DNA from: Thermothelomyces thermophilus ATCC 42464 | Taxonomy: Eukaryota > Ascomycota > Sordariomycetes > Sordariales > Chaetomiaceae | DNA: 64,000 nt | Assembly: GCF_000226095.1 (NCBI RefSeq) | Contig: NC_016472.1 | Coordinates: 4,340,001-4,404,000, forward strand | Direction: 5' to 3' | Shown: piece after piece, positions 11,370-23,898 of the stretch | Numbering within the stretch: position 1 is the first letter of the stretch | Layout of the letters: the number at the start of each line of letters is the position of its first letter | Notes under the pieces: generated by a model | Told to the model about the DNA's origin: nothing | Seen by the model: only the letters and a program-made list of their open reading frames with translations | Database searches by the model: none | Position numbers and translations under genes: made by a program

Positions 11370-11620
11370 ATAAAATTTATCTACATTTAGTATAGAGATG
11401 CCTGCTTTCTTAGCATTTGAGCAAAATACCCCGGCAAACCCCATTCCCCCCTACTAACCCGTATATTTATTCTATATCGTTAGCCTCTTCCTCTTATATA
11501 ACTAGAGAGATTTAGTAGTGTCTCATCAGTATAGAGCTCATTCTCTGTTCACTATTTCTTAATGAAATCGGGCCTATATGTTTCCTTAAGCACTTATTTA
11601 GCATCAAAGTGGTGGTAGGT
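11370..11620. other. AT-rich patch, possible small RIP-affected relic
   Basis: About 250 bp stand out from the GC-balanced surroundings, with many TATA/CTATA-type words like those of the large repeat block. I could not find terminal repeats or a recognisable transposase remnant, so the origin is open. Confidence 0.3.
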
Positions 11621-12469
11621 GAGCTTCTCCGTGCCTGGTCTCTCGCTAACGGGGTTATCAGGAGAAAAGAGACTCGCCGCCCATTCTCCTTGTTCTACCT
11701 AGGACGAAAATCGCCATGATGGTGCGCCTACGGGGTCGTCACCGGCCTGCTTTTTGTTGTTCGTTTCCCGGTCGGTACAAAGACTTCGTCCGATTAAGAA
11801 GCCGTTGTGGCACGCTCAGGACTCTGAGCCATGCATGGGCCGTGATAAGAGAGGTAGAGGGGTGCAGGGCAGAAGAGGAAGAATAGAGGTAGGATGGGAG
11901 GAAGGATGAGAACGATAGTTCAATGGAAGTTGTCTCCCATAGCAGGAGTGGATGAGAGGATGACGGAGGCGTTGGCTGTTCTGGCAACGAAGGGCACTGA
12001 AGCTCCTCGCTGCCCGTTCGGTCCATTCCATAGCTCGCGGTCCCTACAGCCATCAGCGTCGAAGGAGCGCGTCACCAGGCGTGACCGGGTCACCTATGAC
12101 ACTGCCTTTTCATCCCATGTGCCTCCAGCCCACTCTGCTCGGCGCCCGACCACTTCCCTAGTCAGAAGCCCAAGCTGGTGGCACGTCGGTTGAGATGGCA
12201 GCTCTTCCCTCCGCGCCTACTTAAACCCTCTCTCCAGATCGCCCCCTTCTTCCTCTCCAGATTCTCCCACCCACTCGGCACGATATCGCACGCAACTCCT
12301 CTCTTCCCATAATCTCCACGACGACCACCACCATCATCATCCCCCCTCACGTTTTCGCACAAGGTTGCCGACTTCTTTTTTTTCTGAAACTTAATACCAC
12401 CCCATACTCTGTCTCGGATACGCTTAACCCGGCTTCGGAACTAGTTTGGTGATTGTTTTTCTCCAGAAC

Positions 12470-14712
12470 ATGGACGAGAAGCCCAACAACGGCGCCGGCA
12501 CTGGTGCTTCGTTGGCAATGGCGACACCTATTGGCAATGCCGATCACTCACTTCCCAGGGCCAGCGATAACCTGTCTGGCTCCCAGAGCAGCGCCCAGGG
12601 CTCACCGGCCCATGAGCACGAGCCGACGGCAATCCTGCCTGGGGCCAAGGAACCTCGAAAGGACAAAGGCGAAAGGGAGCCGCAGTCGCTCGACGAGCTC
12701 TCCAAGGATCCTCTTCGGACCCATCGTGACTGGTACCCCAAGTACGGTCGAGTGCAAAAGTGCGACTGGTGCAACGCTCGCTCCGAAGGCACTCTCCATG
12801 TCTGCGCTACGTGTTCCATCCGCATGTGCGAAAAGTGCGCCCGGGACCGCCGCTGGGACAAGAACTACTCCCACTTTATCGACGCCGATGCCCTCGACTG
12901 GAAGCCGAAGGCAGGGCCCAAGGCGCCCAGAGCACCAAAGGCACCCAAGGCGCCCAAGAAGGGCTCGTCCAAGCGCCCGGCCCGGAACAAGGAGCCGTCA
13001 GATCCCCCGCCGCGTCGTCGCAAGATAAAGAAGACTGTGGGTGGCTCGGGAGCGGATGGGGACAATCTCACGAGCCAGGACGGCGACAATTTTGCCAACT
13101 TGGGCTTCCACAGCAGCCGCCATTTTCCCGCACCCACCGCGCCCACCGCGCCCACCACTTCCCATCACGACTTTGCTGCCCCTCTCCAGCCGCCGGCGCC
13201 CAGCGACTACTATGGCCACGATCCGGGTGCTCCTCCTCCCTACCACCAGACCTCCATATATGGTGGCTACCCTCCCCTTCCCCGGATGGATCCGGCCGCT
13301 TTCCCTACCTACCACGGGCTCCCGGCTCCGGCCATGACGAACACGCCCGCTGCAGAGCCTCCAGTCCGCTCGAACGGGCGCAAGGCGGCCACTAGGGCCA
13401 AGTTGAACATAAGAGAGCAGTCCCGTCACCTCTCCAGCGGCCGACTCGACGGCGGCGAGGCTGCCGAGGACGTCGACGACGAGTACGCCCAGATTCAGCA
13501 CCATCAAGACGACGAGGATCCCTCTGTAGAATTGGGGGACGCCGAGAACGTAAACAGGGCGAGCCGTCGCCGCGATGATCGTGAGATGGTCGACAACACC
13601 AGAACCCGCTCCATCATTCCTGGCACCGGCACCGACCGCGACGACGCCCAGTCAGCCCTAGCCGGTGCACCACCGGGCCCTCTCCCTCCTTGGGCCGACT
13701 ACCGTGAGCACGACCTCCTGGTTGTCGACATTTACAGCTCCATCTACGGAGACAGGCTCAGCCTTGACTTCTACCGTGTCCGCACGCAGATCCCCAATCA
13801 CTGGACCGGCGGCTGGCAGACCTCGGCTTCGCAGTACCACGGTGAACCGAGGCCCTACACTCATAACGCCTACTACCCTGCTCATAACCACCCAGCGGGC
13901 CACGCGTATGAGCATCACGCGAACGATGTTCACGCCGCAACCGACCGCGCTCACCACCAACACATGTATCCGCACCACCACTCCAGCTACCAGCACTATC
14001 CCGAGGTGAGTCTTTGACGTGGATATGAGCCTAAATACACACATATATGCATCACGTCTTTCACTTCTCTGTTCGTTCACCCTTCTGCCCATCATTCTTT
14101 ACATCTGCATTCTATGTACCACATCTATCCAGTCCCCGAGAGCAAGATGGCCGCGAAACAGGATAGGAGAGTAGCAAACAAGCGCCCACCTTCCCTCCCC
14201 TCCCCTCCCCGGCCTTGGAGCTGAGCACTAACCAACCATTTCCCTCTCATCATCAGTACCAGCAGTACCCGAGTCCCTACCCGCCCGGCCCGAACCCCAA
14301 CCCGTACGAGATGGCGGCCGCCCACGACCTCGAGCGGGTGCAGCAGGTGGACCAGGCGACCCTGGACGAGATGCGCGGCGCGTGGGCGTGCAACCCGGTC
14401 CTCAACCGGCTGGTGAGCGACAACCATCGCGTCTACGCGCTCGACCTGCTGTGGGATGTCTTCGAGCTGCGCCGCTCCCGCGTGCCGGTGCGCGACGACT
14501 CCCAGACCGTCCGCTGGTTCGTCCACGAGCGTCACGCCCAGTTCCGCTTCGAGCACGCCGAGCTCGCCCGCCGCCAGGCCCACGCCGGCGCCGTTCCACC
14601 CCGCCGTACCGCGCCCGCAAACCCGGCTCCCATCGCCCCCGTTCCCGACGGCGCGGACTCGGACCACGGCGACAACGTCCACGACAACGGTGGTGACACG
14701 GACAGGGAGTAA
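12470..14712 (+). CDS. Cysteine-cluster protein with His/Tyr/Pro-rich tail, function unknown
   Basis: I predict two exons, 12470-14005 and 14257-14712, giving 663 residues. The 251-nt phase-0 intron starts GTGAGT and ends ATCAG. The first true ATG is at 12470; the upstream frame has only a TTG. Residues 98-123 form a compact cysteine cluster, C-X2-C-X10-C-X2-C-X4-C-X2-C (CDWC, CATC, CEKC), which could bind two zinc ions. It is preceded by a conserved-looking aromatic stretch (RDWYPKYGR). A Lys/Ala/Pro repeat follows (KAPRAPKAPKAPKK at about 147-160), then basic nuclear-type signals (PPRRRKIKK). The region from about 215 to 520 is Pro/Tyr/His-rich and disordered. The second exon has a more ordered helical part (residues about 525-620). 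I do not recognise the family. A nuclear, zinc-binding role is an inference from the cysteines and basic patches. Confidence 0.75.
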
Positions 14713-15912
14713 CTAAACCCTCTAACTAAACCCTCCCTTCGCCATCCGCCATCTTCTCTCTCTCTCGCCTTACCCCCAGTCGGCGTCAACCCAGCAAATA
14801 ACGCCGTGGCCTTGCATATTACTTTGATATGAGGCATTGGGTAGGAGGCGTGTAGCATGCGAGAGAGGGACGCAGGATTCAGCTCGCCCTTCTCGGCCTC
14901 TGTTGTGCCGTCATGTATCCCTATCACCAGGCTTTTCCATTGACCCTATCCCGTCCGCTCTGTTTATTTTTTAACTCTTTTTTTTTTTTTCATGAAACGG
15001 GCCACGCCTCCAGGCCGGCACTGCCTTTTTTCTTCATGCAGAATTCATCTCCGGGGGGGGGGGGGGGGATGGGGGGGCTCTAATTCTTCGGCGGCATAGC
15101 CTGCTTTCCTTGGTATCCCAGGGCCCATCTTTTGCTATTACATCTCACGTCTCATCGACAGCACTAATTACGTTGAAACGTTCGGTGCCAATTGGTACCC
15201 GCAAGATATCTCGGCTCGCCAACAGCCTGGCAACACTGTGATGTTCAGTGCATTGTCCTTTTGAGGGGAAGGACTGCTGGACAGGAAAACAGTTCTGCTT
15301 CCACAGTTCTGCTTCCCCTTTTCCCTCCCAAAGAAAGAAGCCGGAGGGTGGGTGCGGCAAAAGAAAAGGGGACGTGGAACAGAAAAAACACAATGGAAAC
15401 CGTTCGGTTTGATGGCGGTGGGGAAGGGACGTGTCAAGGGCATCAATCAACTTGCTGCTGCTTTTCTAGCTCGCTTTAACAAAGCTGAGTGGTTATTGGC
15501 GACACCCACCTTTGGACCTGAAATTGTAGTGCATATGTCTGCAACAAAATAACAGCCATTCTCTCACCCGGGCCACCTTATCACAATCCGGAAATGTGGT
15601 GCGCATAGTCTTGTGTCTTCAGGGGTTCACCAAAGTCCAATTCAAACCTCTAATGAAAAGGTTCGTGGGGTCAAAGTAACATATCCGACTCCGGGACTGT
15701 CAGAACTGCAAAGCTTGCGATTAGCATGGCAATTTGAAACCATTCATGCCTTTCAAGTCCACCATTACATTAATGTTGCCTTTACCCGAGCCATGATGCC
15801 TGATGTATCCTTCAGGTCTATCCTGTACAACCAGCCATGTAGCTATGCAACATTACGATTCCGTCCGGACCAGAGCACCAAGGGTTAATGACAAGCTCAA
15901 ATCCTCCATGTC
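14713..15912. other. Intergenic region between two 3' ends
   Basis: The two flanking genes converge here, so this is 3' UTR and spacer. It includes a T-run at about 14981-14992, a run of 16 G followed by AT and 7 more G (15053-15077), and ordinary mixed sequence. No gene is supported. Confidence 0.5.
15053..15077 (+). repeat. Poly-G tract with G-quadruplex potential
   Basis: A run of 16 G, an AT break, and 7 more G lie in the 3' region of the cysteine-cluster gene. The plus strand could form G-quadruplexes. Confidence 0.85.
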
Positions 15913-18900
15913 TCATCTTGCTCCTTCACCCGAGCGAAAACCACACAAAATCTCCCCCATCAGCCGGTCCTTCTCCTGACCCAAAATTACCTCCAACAGC
16001 TTCTCCTTTTCGGCACTCTTCTGCACCAGCTCCCAGAAAGCACCGGTACCATCGATCTCGTCATTATCCTGATCCTGAAGAGTGCTCGTGTCTCCCTCGT
16101 CGCGGTCCTCTTTGGCTTCTTCTCCAGACTTCGCCGCCTCAGCAGCCGAACGTTGTATACCGGCCAACAACAACTCCCTGGGAGTGCCCATCTCAACCAC
16201 ACGCCCCTTCTCCAGCACCAGAATCCGGTCGAAGTCGACGACAGTCGACAGGCGATGGGCAATAACAAGCACCGTGCACCCGGCCGCTGCGAAATCCTTA
16301 CGCAGAGACTCTTGAATTTTGCTGTCCGTGCCGCGGTCCACCGCGCTTGTGGCTTCGTCCAGTACCACAATCTTGGGCCGCTTGAGCAAGGCCCGGGCGA
16401 GGCAGACAAGCTGGCGTTGACCCTGGGAAAGATTGGCACCGCCCGTGCTTATCGGCATGGATAAGTCGGTGAAGATATTAGATTTGTCTTGGACTGGTTG
16501 GAGCTCTGGCTGGGCATCGACCATTGTCGTCTCCGGCCCCATCGCGACTGATGCCTGCGTGGATGTTTCGGAGTCCACCGTGGGTGGAATGGGCGATGCC
16601 GAGCTGCTTGCAACGACAGTGTCAACGTCTGGTTTCACGACCGAGTTCTTAGGTTCCTCGTCCATCTCAATCAGGTGAACGCGCTTGAGCGACTCCAGCA
16701 GCTCGGCGTCGTCCAAAACACCCTCCATGTCAAGGTTCGAGCGTAATGTACCCCTAAGAATGCCCTGTCAGCAAGAACCTAAAAGAGGCAACAAAGACTC
16801 CACGGTTAGCCATGATCGGTGGGTTGCTTACGAGAACAGGAATGGGTCTTGTGGGATGATCGCGAGACGGCTGCGCAAGTGGGATAACTTCAGCGTCGAG
16901 ATGTCCACGTTGTCTATATAAACCGAACCCTTGAGCGGCTCAATGAGACGGAAGAGAACCGCGGCCAATGTCGACTTCCCAGCGCCCGTTCGGCCAACGA
17001 TGCCGATCCTCTCGCCAGCGCCGACGGTAAAGTTGAGGTTCCTCAGGACTGGCGGCAGGTCCTTGGTGTAGCTGACTGTCAAGTTGTTGACCTCGATCTT
17101 CCCTTCGGCCGGCCATGCGGCGGGGGCGTCATTACCACCTTCGGCCTCAGTTTCGAGCTCGGCATATTCTAAAACCCTCTCACAAGCGTTGAATCCCAAT
17201 TCCACCGACGTCAGCGATTGAAGAAGCGACGTCAAGGCGTTTGTATACCGCAACGCAAATGCCAGGCTGAAACCGGCCAAGGCAGCGTCGACGCGACTAA
17301 ATGCCACGGCGTTGGCGACAACGCTGACGAACAGAGCACCAAGCACGCCCATCCGAAAAGCCATCCAACGGGTAGACAACTGCAGCATCCAAGTCGCCTT
17401 GGAGCTGTTGTCAATGAGAGCGTACATGCGGTCCATATAGGATCTCGTACGGTGAAATGCGCGAACGGTGGAGAGACCTGAGAGCACCGAGCTGAACTGA
17501 TCGTAAATCGGCGAGTGAGAAACTGAGTTGATCCGTTTCACTTCACGAGCGGCAGTGATGTACTCGCGCGCAACTGCCGCGTAGAGAACGAAGAGCAAGA
17601 TGCCAAAGAGGATCACGTAGGCAGACACAGACAGACTATTGCCGCCGATTAGTCGGGTTAAGCCGACAATGGCATTTATGGTCTGGGGTAGACATACCTG
17701 GTGGCGATGACGACGGCCAGAAACAGAACGTTCCGAATAAGGGCAAAAGCCTGATTGGAGAGCCGCCTGTCCACCACAAAAGTGTCCGATGTAAAGCGGT
17801 TGAGGATGCGACCGGCCGGAATCGTATCTAGCCAGCGCAAGGGCGCTCGGAGAATGGCATGCGTCATTCGGTGAAAGAGGATTCTGGATGCCTTTAAGCC
17901 GACGAAAAAGAAGACGATCACTCGGAGTAACTGGACCAGGAGCGTGATGAACTCGATAATAATGTAGGCGGTCAGCCCTAAATGTCAAGTAAGCAAGTTG
18001 CTACAACGACGGGATGCTAGCACGCTCAGAAAGGAAGGGGGTTGAATTCGACGTACAAAAAAAGATGTCACGCTCTGTTCCTGCCAGCCTTCGCGAGGCA
18101 AAATCGCTGGGATTGGCTAACGAGGCAATCAGTCGTGCCGTTTGCGATGTGAGATGGACTTTCTCAATTGCTGCCTGCTGCGAGAGCTCCTTCAAGCTCC
18201 AGTTCCGGGCGACAGTCAGGGAGTGGCCCAGGAGGAGGATTGAAACGCCAAACAGCCAGTAAACCGCGCCACCGCTGGCTTTGTAGTAGGCTTTGTACAC
18301 GTCCCACTTAACGCGACCAATCTCTCTCTGTTCCTCCTCTTTCCTTGACTTTTTCATGGCCGCTGGAGAAGGATGGACATTGTTGTAACCTCCGTTCCCG
18401 CTGTGGCTGTCGTGGCCATCTTGTCCGCTGGAGGCATTCTCTAACGCTCTTTCTGATGATGCCGATGCCGTCTTCGGCACTGGCTCCCCAGTCGTAGCAG
18501 CTTCCACTCCTGACGGTGAAAGAGGTTCTGCCGACTCAACCTCACCGCTGCGAAGACGTACCACGTAACTCGCGTAGGGCAGAACCAACTCGGCGTGGTG
18601 CGTAGCGAGAATGCGAGTCCTCCCATGAGCAAGCCCGCCAGTGAGAGCTTGGTCGACGATCAGCTTGCCGACATGAGCGTCTACCGCGCTGAGAACATCG
18701 TCGAGCACGAGAATGCCGGCACGAGAATAAAGTGCTCGGGCGAGCGCTACACGCCAACGCTGACCACCGGAAAGAGTGACACCCTTAGGGCCAACTTCTG
18801 TCTCGTCGCCGTCTACGAGAAGCTCGATATCTTTCTCAAGAGCGCAAGCTGCGAGGACCCTGCGATAGCGACCCTCAACGAAAGGGAGGCCGAACGTGAT

Positions 18901-21249
18901 GTTTTCCTTGACAGTACCGCCCTCGACCCATGGGGTCTGGGAAACAAACGCGGTTAACTGAGGGATAATCCATTCAGTTTCGGGAATATACCCGGTGCTA
19001 TCGTTAATATCGGGAACAGCGGGCATGCGGATCGTGCCGGACAAGAGCTTCACTTCGCCGAGGAGCGCCGCGAGCAAGAGGCTCTTGCCTGAACCGGTCT
19101 TGCCTGTGATAACGCTAAGCTTTCCAATGGGGAAGTCCAGAGTTGCATCTCGGAGGATAGAGTGAGCATCCCGCTGATCTTCCGCCCCTCCTTGAGGAAT
19201 ATCGGTATCCTGAACCCTCGGCCAGGCCACAGTGGCATTCTCGAAAGAGATTGTCTCCCCCTGCTCAGCTACAGACATCATGTCCGACTGGTTGAAGTAC
19301 TTCTCCAGCCTCACTGCGCTGGTCCATGCCTCGAGCAGGTACATCTGCAGCAGCGGTAACAGAGCCACAGCCTCATCGAGCTGATCGAACAGGCCGAGGG
19401 ACGTGAAGATAATGGAAGCCCGAATGTGCGTGCCGTTCTGCCAAACGTAGATGGAGAAGGTGACGCTTGCAAGGAGCAGCGGACCAAGATTGACCATGAA
19501 AACGACTAGGCACTGCCAGAGAGCAACCCTCCAGTATTGCCTGAGCTCTTCGTCGCGAGACGCCAGAATCTTGGCCTCCCAGTGTTGTTCAAGTGCTGCA
19601 TACCTGATCTGACGCATGCCTTGTAAAGCCTCCGTCAACAGATGGGCCTTCCCATCGCGGTACTTCATCAGGCCAAAATGCAGTGCCGTATACCTTCTCG
19701 ATAGCATCGAGCTCAACGGGACCATCAGAGAACCGGCACCCAAGCCGCACAGTACCGGAAGCCAGCCCATTAGACTCACGGCAAAGCCGCCAGCCAGGAT
19801 AAGTTTGAACACGGCCATTGGGAAGTTATTGTTGTAGGTACAGAAGATTGTGACGCGGCCGCTAATACGATGTTAGAAGCTGGGGAAAAGAACAAGGTCC
19901 CGTACGCCCTGGACGAGGACGTACCTGTCGAGCTTCATGTGATTGATCACAGACTGGCGGGTTTCCGAGATCTTGCTCTTATTCTTCCCACCCGAGCCCC
20001 GGGGGCCATCCTGGTCCCCGGAAAAATTACTGTTCTTGTGACCGCTGTCCTTGACAGCATTGTGACCCGGTGGGGCTGTCTCGTACAGCTTAAGGGCTTT
20101 AGAGAAAACGAGCGACTGCAACAGTGAGCTTACTGGAATCTCGAGGCGACTGGTCGTGATCCACTTGAGCCAGTTGTTGACTCCGACTTGGAGAAGCTGG
20201 CTGAGAAGGAGGCCAAAAACCCAGAGGAACACGGTAGGATCTGCAGCAGTGTGCTGCCGACTCCGCTCAATCCTGGACAGGAAGTTGTATAGGACGACCT
20301 GAGGGAAAAGAGAGAGGCCGGCGATGATAAGGGTTAAGAACCACTGCAGGGCGAGCTCGCCGGCGTGTGCCTTGATCAACTGTTTCCAAAGGGGTCCCTT
20401 GAAGCGCTTCTCGCGAAACTTCAACTCAAGATGCCTAGATCGAGTGGCATAGCCGAGGTTGGGGATGTCTTGGATTTGTATCTGCCGCTCCCTCGCGACA
20501 TTGAAGATGGCTCGATTCCAAGAAAATGTGAACCTGGACAAGAGCGAAAGAGTATATTGTTGATCCACGAGCCCGGTCTCGTCGAAGACGTCCGGACGGC
20601 GCGGAAAACCTGCGAAGCCGCATGCCGTCACCGCTGCTGCGGTCAGTTGGAGCAGATAGAGCAGTCCCAAGACAAATGTGGCAGTATCTGCCCCTGCGCT
20701 GGAGAGAAATGTAAGTGCTTCATGGCCGTGGCAAAGGGCGACCGAGATAGTGAGGGACAGCGATGACAGCATGCCATGGACGGCAAGCCGAAACTTGGGT
20801 TGGTATGTGTACTTTGGGGGGAGGAGGAAACATTGCAAGCACAAGAGAACCTATTCCCAGATTAATCAGACATTCATCGTGACGGGCGAACGAGCGAGCC
20901 TTACCCAGCACGCCGGCTCCGCCCATGCAAACAACTCGGCAAGCATCTCCGTGTGCTCATTCGCCTTCAGCCTCACAATCCTAGTAGCAACGGACGCTCC
21001 CAGACCAATGAGCGCCCCTAGCCATACGGTGACTCTGGGTCGCGTGTCCGAAAAGGCTCGGATCGAGTCCTCGGTGGCGATACCGTCACAGTCTTCATAG
21101 CTGTCGTCGTCTCCACCTACACGAGCATACCCTCGCCCGATGCGTGTGCTCGTCTTGTAGGTGTATATAATGGCAGGCACCGTGAGTAGGACCACCGCGG
21201 CTACTGCAACGAGGCCGACAAGCCGTCGTAAGAAATCGGGGTCCGGCAT
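15913..21249 (-). CDS. Full-length ABC transporter, ABCC (MRP) subfamily
   Basis: I predict six exons: 20905-21249, 19925-20850, 18057-19861, 17698-17977, 16832-17635 and 15913-16753, giving 1666 residues. All five introns are short (54-79 nt), GT-AG and in frame. The start is the ATG at 21247-21249, because the frame upstream has only GTG. The layout is an N-terminal TMD0-like membrane region, TMD1, NBD1, TMD2, NBD2. NBD1 has Walker A GKTGSGKS (677-684), signature LSGGQ (787-791) and Walker B ILVLDD (807-812), with Asp where the catalytic Glu is expected, as is usual in ABCC NBD1. NBD2 has Walker A GRTGAGKS (1333-1340), signature LSQGQ (1495-1499) and Walker [10 protein letters not shown] (1515-). 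About 60 extra Ser/Pro/Val-rich residues sit between the Q-loop and signature of NBD2 (about 1417-1478). The family exports conjugates, bile-acid-like compounds or drugs at the vacuole or plasma membrane. The substrate cannot be read from sequence. Confidence 0.95.
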
Positions 21250-22072
21250 ATCCACGGCTGTCCTGCGCCAGATTTATCTTGGCTGCAGTTTGACAGAGGA
21301 GGACGGCCGCCTTGTTAGGACTTTGGTTGTAGTGATGATAGTTCTAGTGGCTCCTTAGAGTGCATCGCAGTGGAATTTTTGTCGGAGCGATTGTAATATC
21401 AACTTGAATCTGAAGGATGGTTGAAGAAGAAGAGTAGGAAAAAAAAAAGTCGGTCGAGGAACTGACGAGGTTATCAGGGTATGGACCACAGTGCAAATAC
21501 ATCGGCCAGAAACGCATATGGTATTCCCGACTTGGAAAGAGACATTCACACATGGAAAGAGAGGGCAACTTCAGCATTTCCTCTGGGCAAAAAAATGCTG
21601 GTTATTTGTCGCACTCTGGGGACGCTGTTGCATATGCTGCATGGCCATTCTGGCCACTCGAGAGCGTCACCAACAATCCGAATTCTTTTGTACTTACACT
21701 CCTACCTGTGTAATGATCCGTAGAACTCGAGCTTTGCATCGTGTAAGTGCAAATAACGCTTCGCCCCCATCTCGATCGCACCGTGCTGATTCTGCGTGCC
21801 AAGCGAAAGCGCACGGCATGTTGCCTGACCAGGAAAGGTGCAAGACGGAAGCGACTACAAGTATTCCACACTCCGAGACCGGGTATGGGCGCGTCAAGCC
21901 ATTTTTTGTTCCATTTGGTCACACGACACTCTGCTCGATTCAACTCCATCGGCGATCACGCTTCAAGATTCGCTCCGATGGACTATTTGCTACTCGTCGT
22001 GCTCCAGGTTCTGATTCAACATTTCGTAATCATATATAATGAACACCACGGACGTCCTGCCCTTGCCTTGTA
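21250..22072. other. Promoter region of the ABC transporter and 3' side of the SDR gene
   Basis: About 0.8 kb lies between the transporter start and the SDR stop codon, both on the minus strand. There is an A-rich tract near 21439-21449. No open frame with coding character and no RNA gene are recognised. Confidence 0.45.
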
Positions 22073-23165
22073 TTAACCATTAACAACAGAGCCGCCATTG
22101 CAATGGATCGTTTGTCCGCTGATGGACGAACTGTCGGCCGAGGCCAAGAAGACGACGCAGGCTGCGATTTCACTCGGTTCTGGATCATTTCCATCAGCCT
22201 GTGCTCGCTCTGGTTGAGTGTTTCTACAGCCGAGTGTTTGAAAGGAACATACGGGATGGCCGGCCCATGGGGCTGGTAAACTGTTTCTGTGCCTTGTCAG
22301 GCATGGTCGACGGAATCAAAGGGGTCCAGACCGGACCGGGCGCTATAGCGTTGACCCGGATGCCCTTGCCGATCTGCTGGTTGCTCAGACCACGCGTGAA
22401 GGACACGATGGCGCCCTTTGTCGACGTGTAGTCGAGCAGGTCCGGGCGGCCGATGTAGGCATTGATGCTGGCGTTGTTGATGATGGTGCTGCCCCGCTTC
22501 ATGTGTGGTAGCGCATATTTTGCGAGGAAGAAATAGGGGTGGATGTTGGTGTCGAAGGTATGTAGCCATTGATCCCTGATACTGAACGTCAGCAAACACT
22601 GCCTCCGGTGACCTCACCGTGACCGCCCAGCCTTACTCGGAAAGATCCTTGATGTCATCCACCGCCATCTGGTATGCCGCGTTGTTGAACAGGATGTCGA
22701 TCTGCCCATTGAACGCCTTGGCTGCCTCGTCGACCACCTTCTTGCAGTTGGCTTTGTCTCTCAGATCCGTGGCCACCAGGTGGCATTGCTGCCCGTACTG
22801 TTCCACTCGCTTCTTGGTCTCCTGGGCGTCCTGCTCCTCTTCCGGGAGATACGCAATGAGGGAGTCCGCGCCCTCCATGGCAAACAAGATAGCAGTTGCA
22901 CGCCCAATTCCCGAGTCCCCGCCCGTGATAATGGCCTTCTTGCCCTTCAGCTTCTCGGCGCCTCTGTACTTCTGACTCTTGCCGTCCTCGGTCGGAATTT
23001 CGTCGAACAACGGCCGCGGGTTGGGCATTTTGCTCTCCAAGCCCGGGAACTCCTGGCTCGACACCGGGATCTCATGGCCTGTCACTGCTTAGCATTCCTC
23101 TGTTGTTGTAAGTCTGGGGGGGCGGGTGCTTGCGAACCGCTTTGGAACTGTGGTTTGGACGACAT
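22073..23165 (-). CDS. Short-chain dehydrogenase/reductase (SDR)
   Basis: I predict four exons: 23138-23165, 22637-23084, 22253-22575 and 22073-22179, giving 301 residues. The last intron (73 nt) rescues a frame that otherwise stops early. It splices MGRPS to QPSEIA and restores the normal SDR C-terminus (ISGQTIHCNGG). The first intron (53 nt) has a weak donor, GTTCGC. It supplies the only plausible ATG ahead of the frame, otherwise Met29 would be the start. The cofactor motif TGGDSGIG is at 63-70, NNAA at 143-146, the catalytic Ser is probably S195, and Tyr208-x3-Lys212 (YTSTK) is the active-site pair. The N-terminal extension before the Rossmann fold is like that of bacterial YhdG/GSP39-type SDRs and their fungal relatives. 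The substrate is unknown. Confidence 0.88.
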
Positions 23166-23682
23166 GGTTTCCCGCAGTTTTTTGTAACAAAAGATTCCGG
23201 GGGAAAAAAGGCTTCGGTTAGCAAAAGTCAACAGCAGGTGATCTGCCCTTTTCATTATATATTTATGGTCGTTGCTGAGGGAGCTATGACATCATGAAAT
23301 GCAGACACGCCGTTTCCCAACCCAGTCGTTCCACCCCAAGGTTTCTGCTCCTTGTGTAAATACACCAATTTAATGTGGCATAAACGGCAGCCTTGTAGGC
23401 GCCAGCCCATCAGGTGAACGCTGATCGACTCCAAACATACCGGCCTCACCACGCTGGTGATATCAGTCTTTCACCGATCCTCTACTACTTCTCCAAGTCC
23501 GAGCAGAAGATTTCGAGAAAGCATTGTGTTACGACGGCCGCATAACAAGAGAACAACTGTGATCTGTTAACATGACCTCCAGCTGTTTTCTTGCTTGCTC
23601 GTGTGTTGCGGGAGCAGGTCAAGGGGATGAATTTCGAGCGAGTTCGGTGTCAGAGAAGAGAGATATAACGGCTTTGGAGGTT
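23166..23682. other. Intergenic region left of the retrotransposon insertion
   Basis: Ordinary sequence upstream of the SDR gene. A short open frame from the ATG at 23572 runs into the transposon and owes most of its length to the LTR, so I do not count it as a gene. Confidence 0.5.
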
Positions 23683-23687
23683 CTCTG

Positions 23688-23898
23688 TGCCGAACGCAGT
23701 GATGAGCTTCCGGGAGCGTTGAAAGCAGTCTACAGTGGGTGGCTGTACAAAGGAAAAGAGTGCCTTGTTAAACTATCTACAAAGGAGACAAAACGACTAA
23801 TATTTATAGACAAAGGAACTAGCCAAAGCGTTAAACAGCCTTATAAAGCTATGGCAAACGCGTGGCTAATACGTTTAGAAGCTCTATAGCTTCCGACA
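23688..23898 (-). repeat. Copia LTR, left copy (3' LTR in element sense)
   Basis: 211 bp, TG...CA, the same length as the right copy at 50367-50577. It is flanked on the outside by CTCTG (23683-23687). On the inside a purine-rich tract (minus strand) and a 9-bp inverted repeat (23907-23915 / 23923-23931, AGTTAAACG) adjoin it. Confidence 0.92.

Larger units (their letters stand above)
8942..12469. other. Long intergenic region (3.5 kb), no gene supported
   Basis: Both strands lack a frame with recognisable coding character. The stretch contains two tandem TTAGGG-like units at 10002-10013, a GC-rich near-palindrome with two MluI boxes at 10890-10928, an AT-rich patch at about 11370-11620, and a long pyrimidine-rich leader (12200-12469) before the ATG at 12470. 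The leader is typical of fungal 5' UTRs. A non-coding RNA here cannot be excluded by eye. Confidence 0.5.

Noticed and set aside
22224-22260. Apparent C-terminal truncation of the SDR
   Set aside because: A 73-nt intron (22180-22252) restores the usual C-terminus.
23572-23889. 105-codon open frame at the left edge of the repeat block
   Set aside because: More than half of it is the Copia LTR. The host part is only 39 codons and the empty site would stop right after it.
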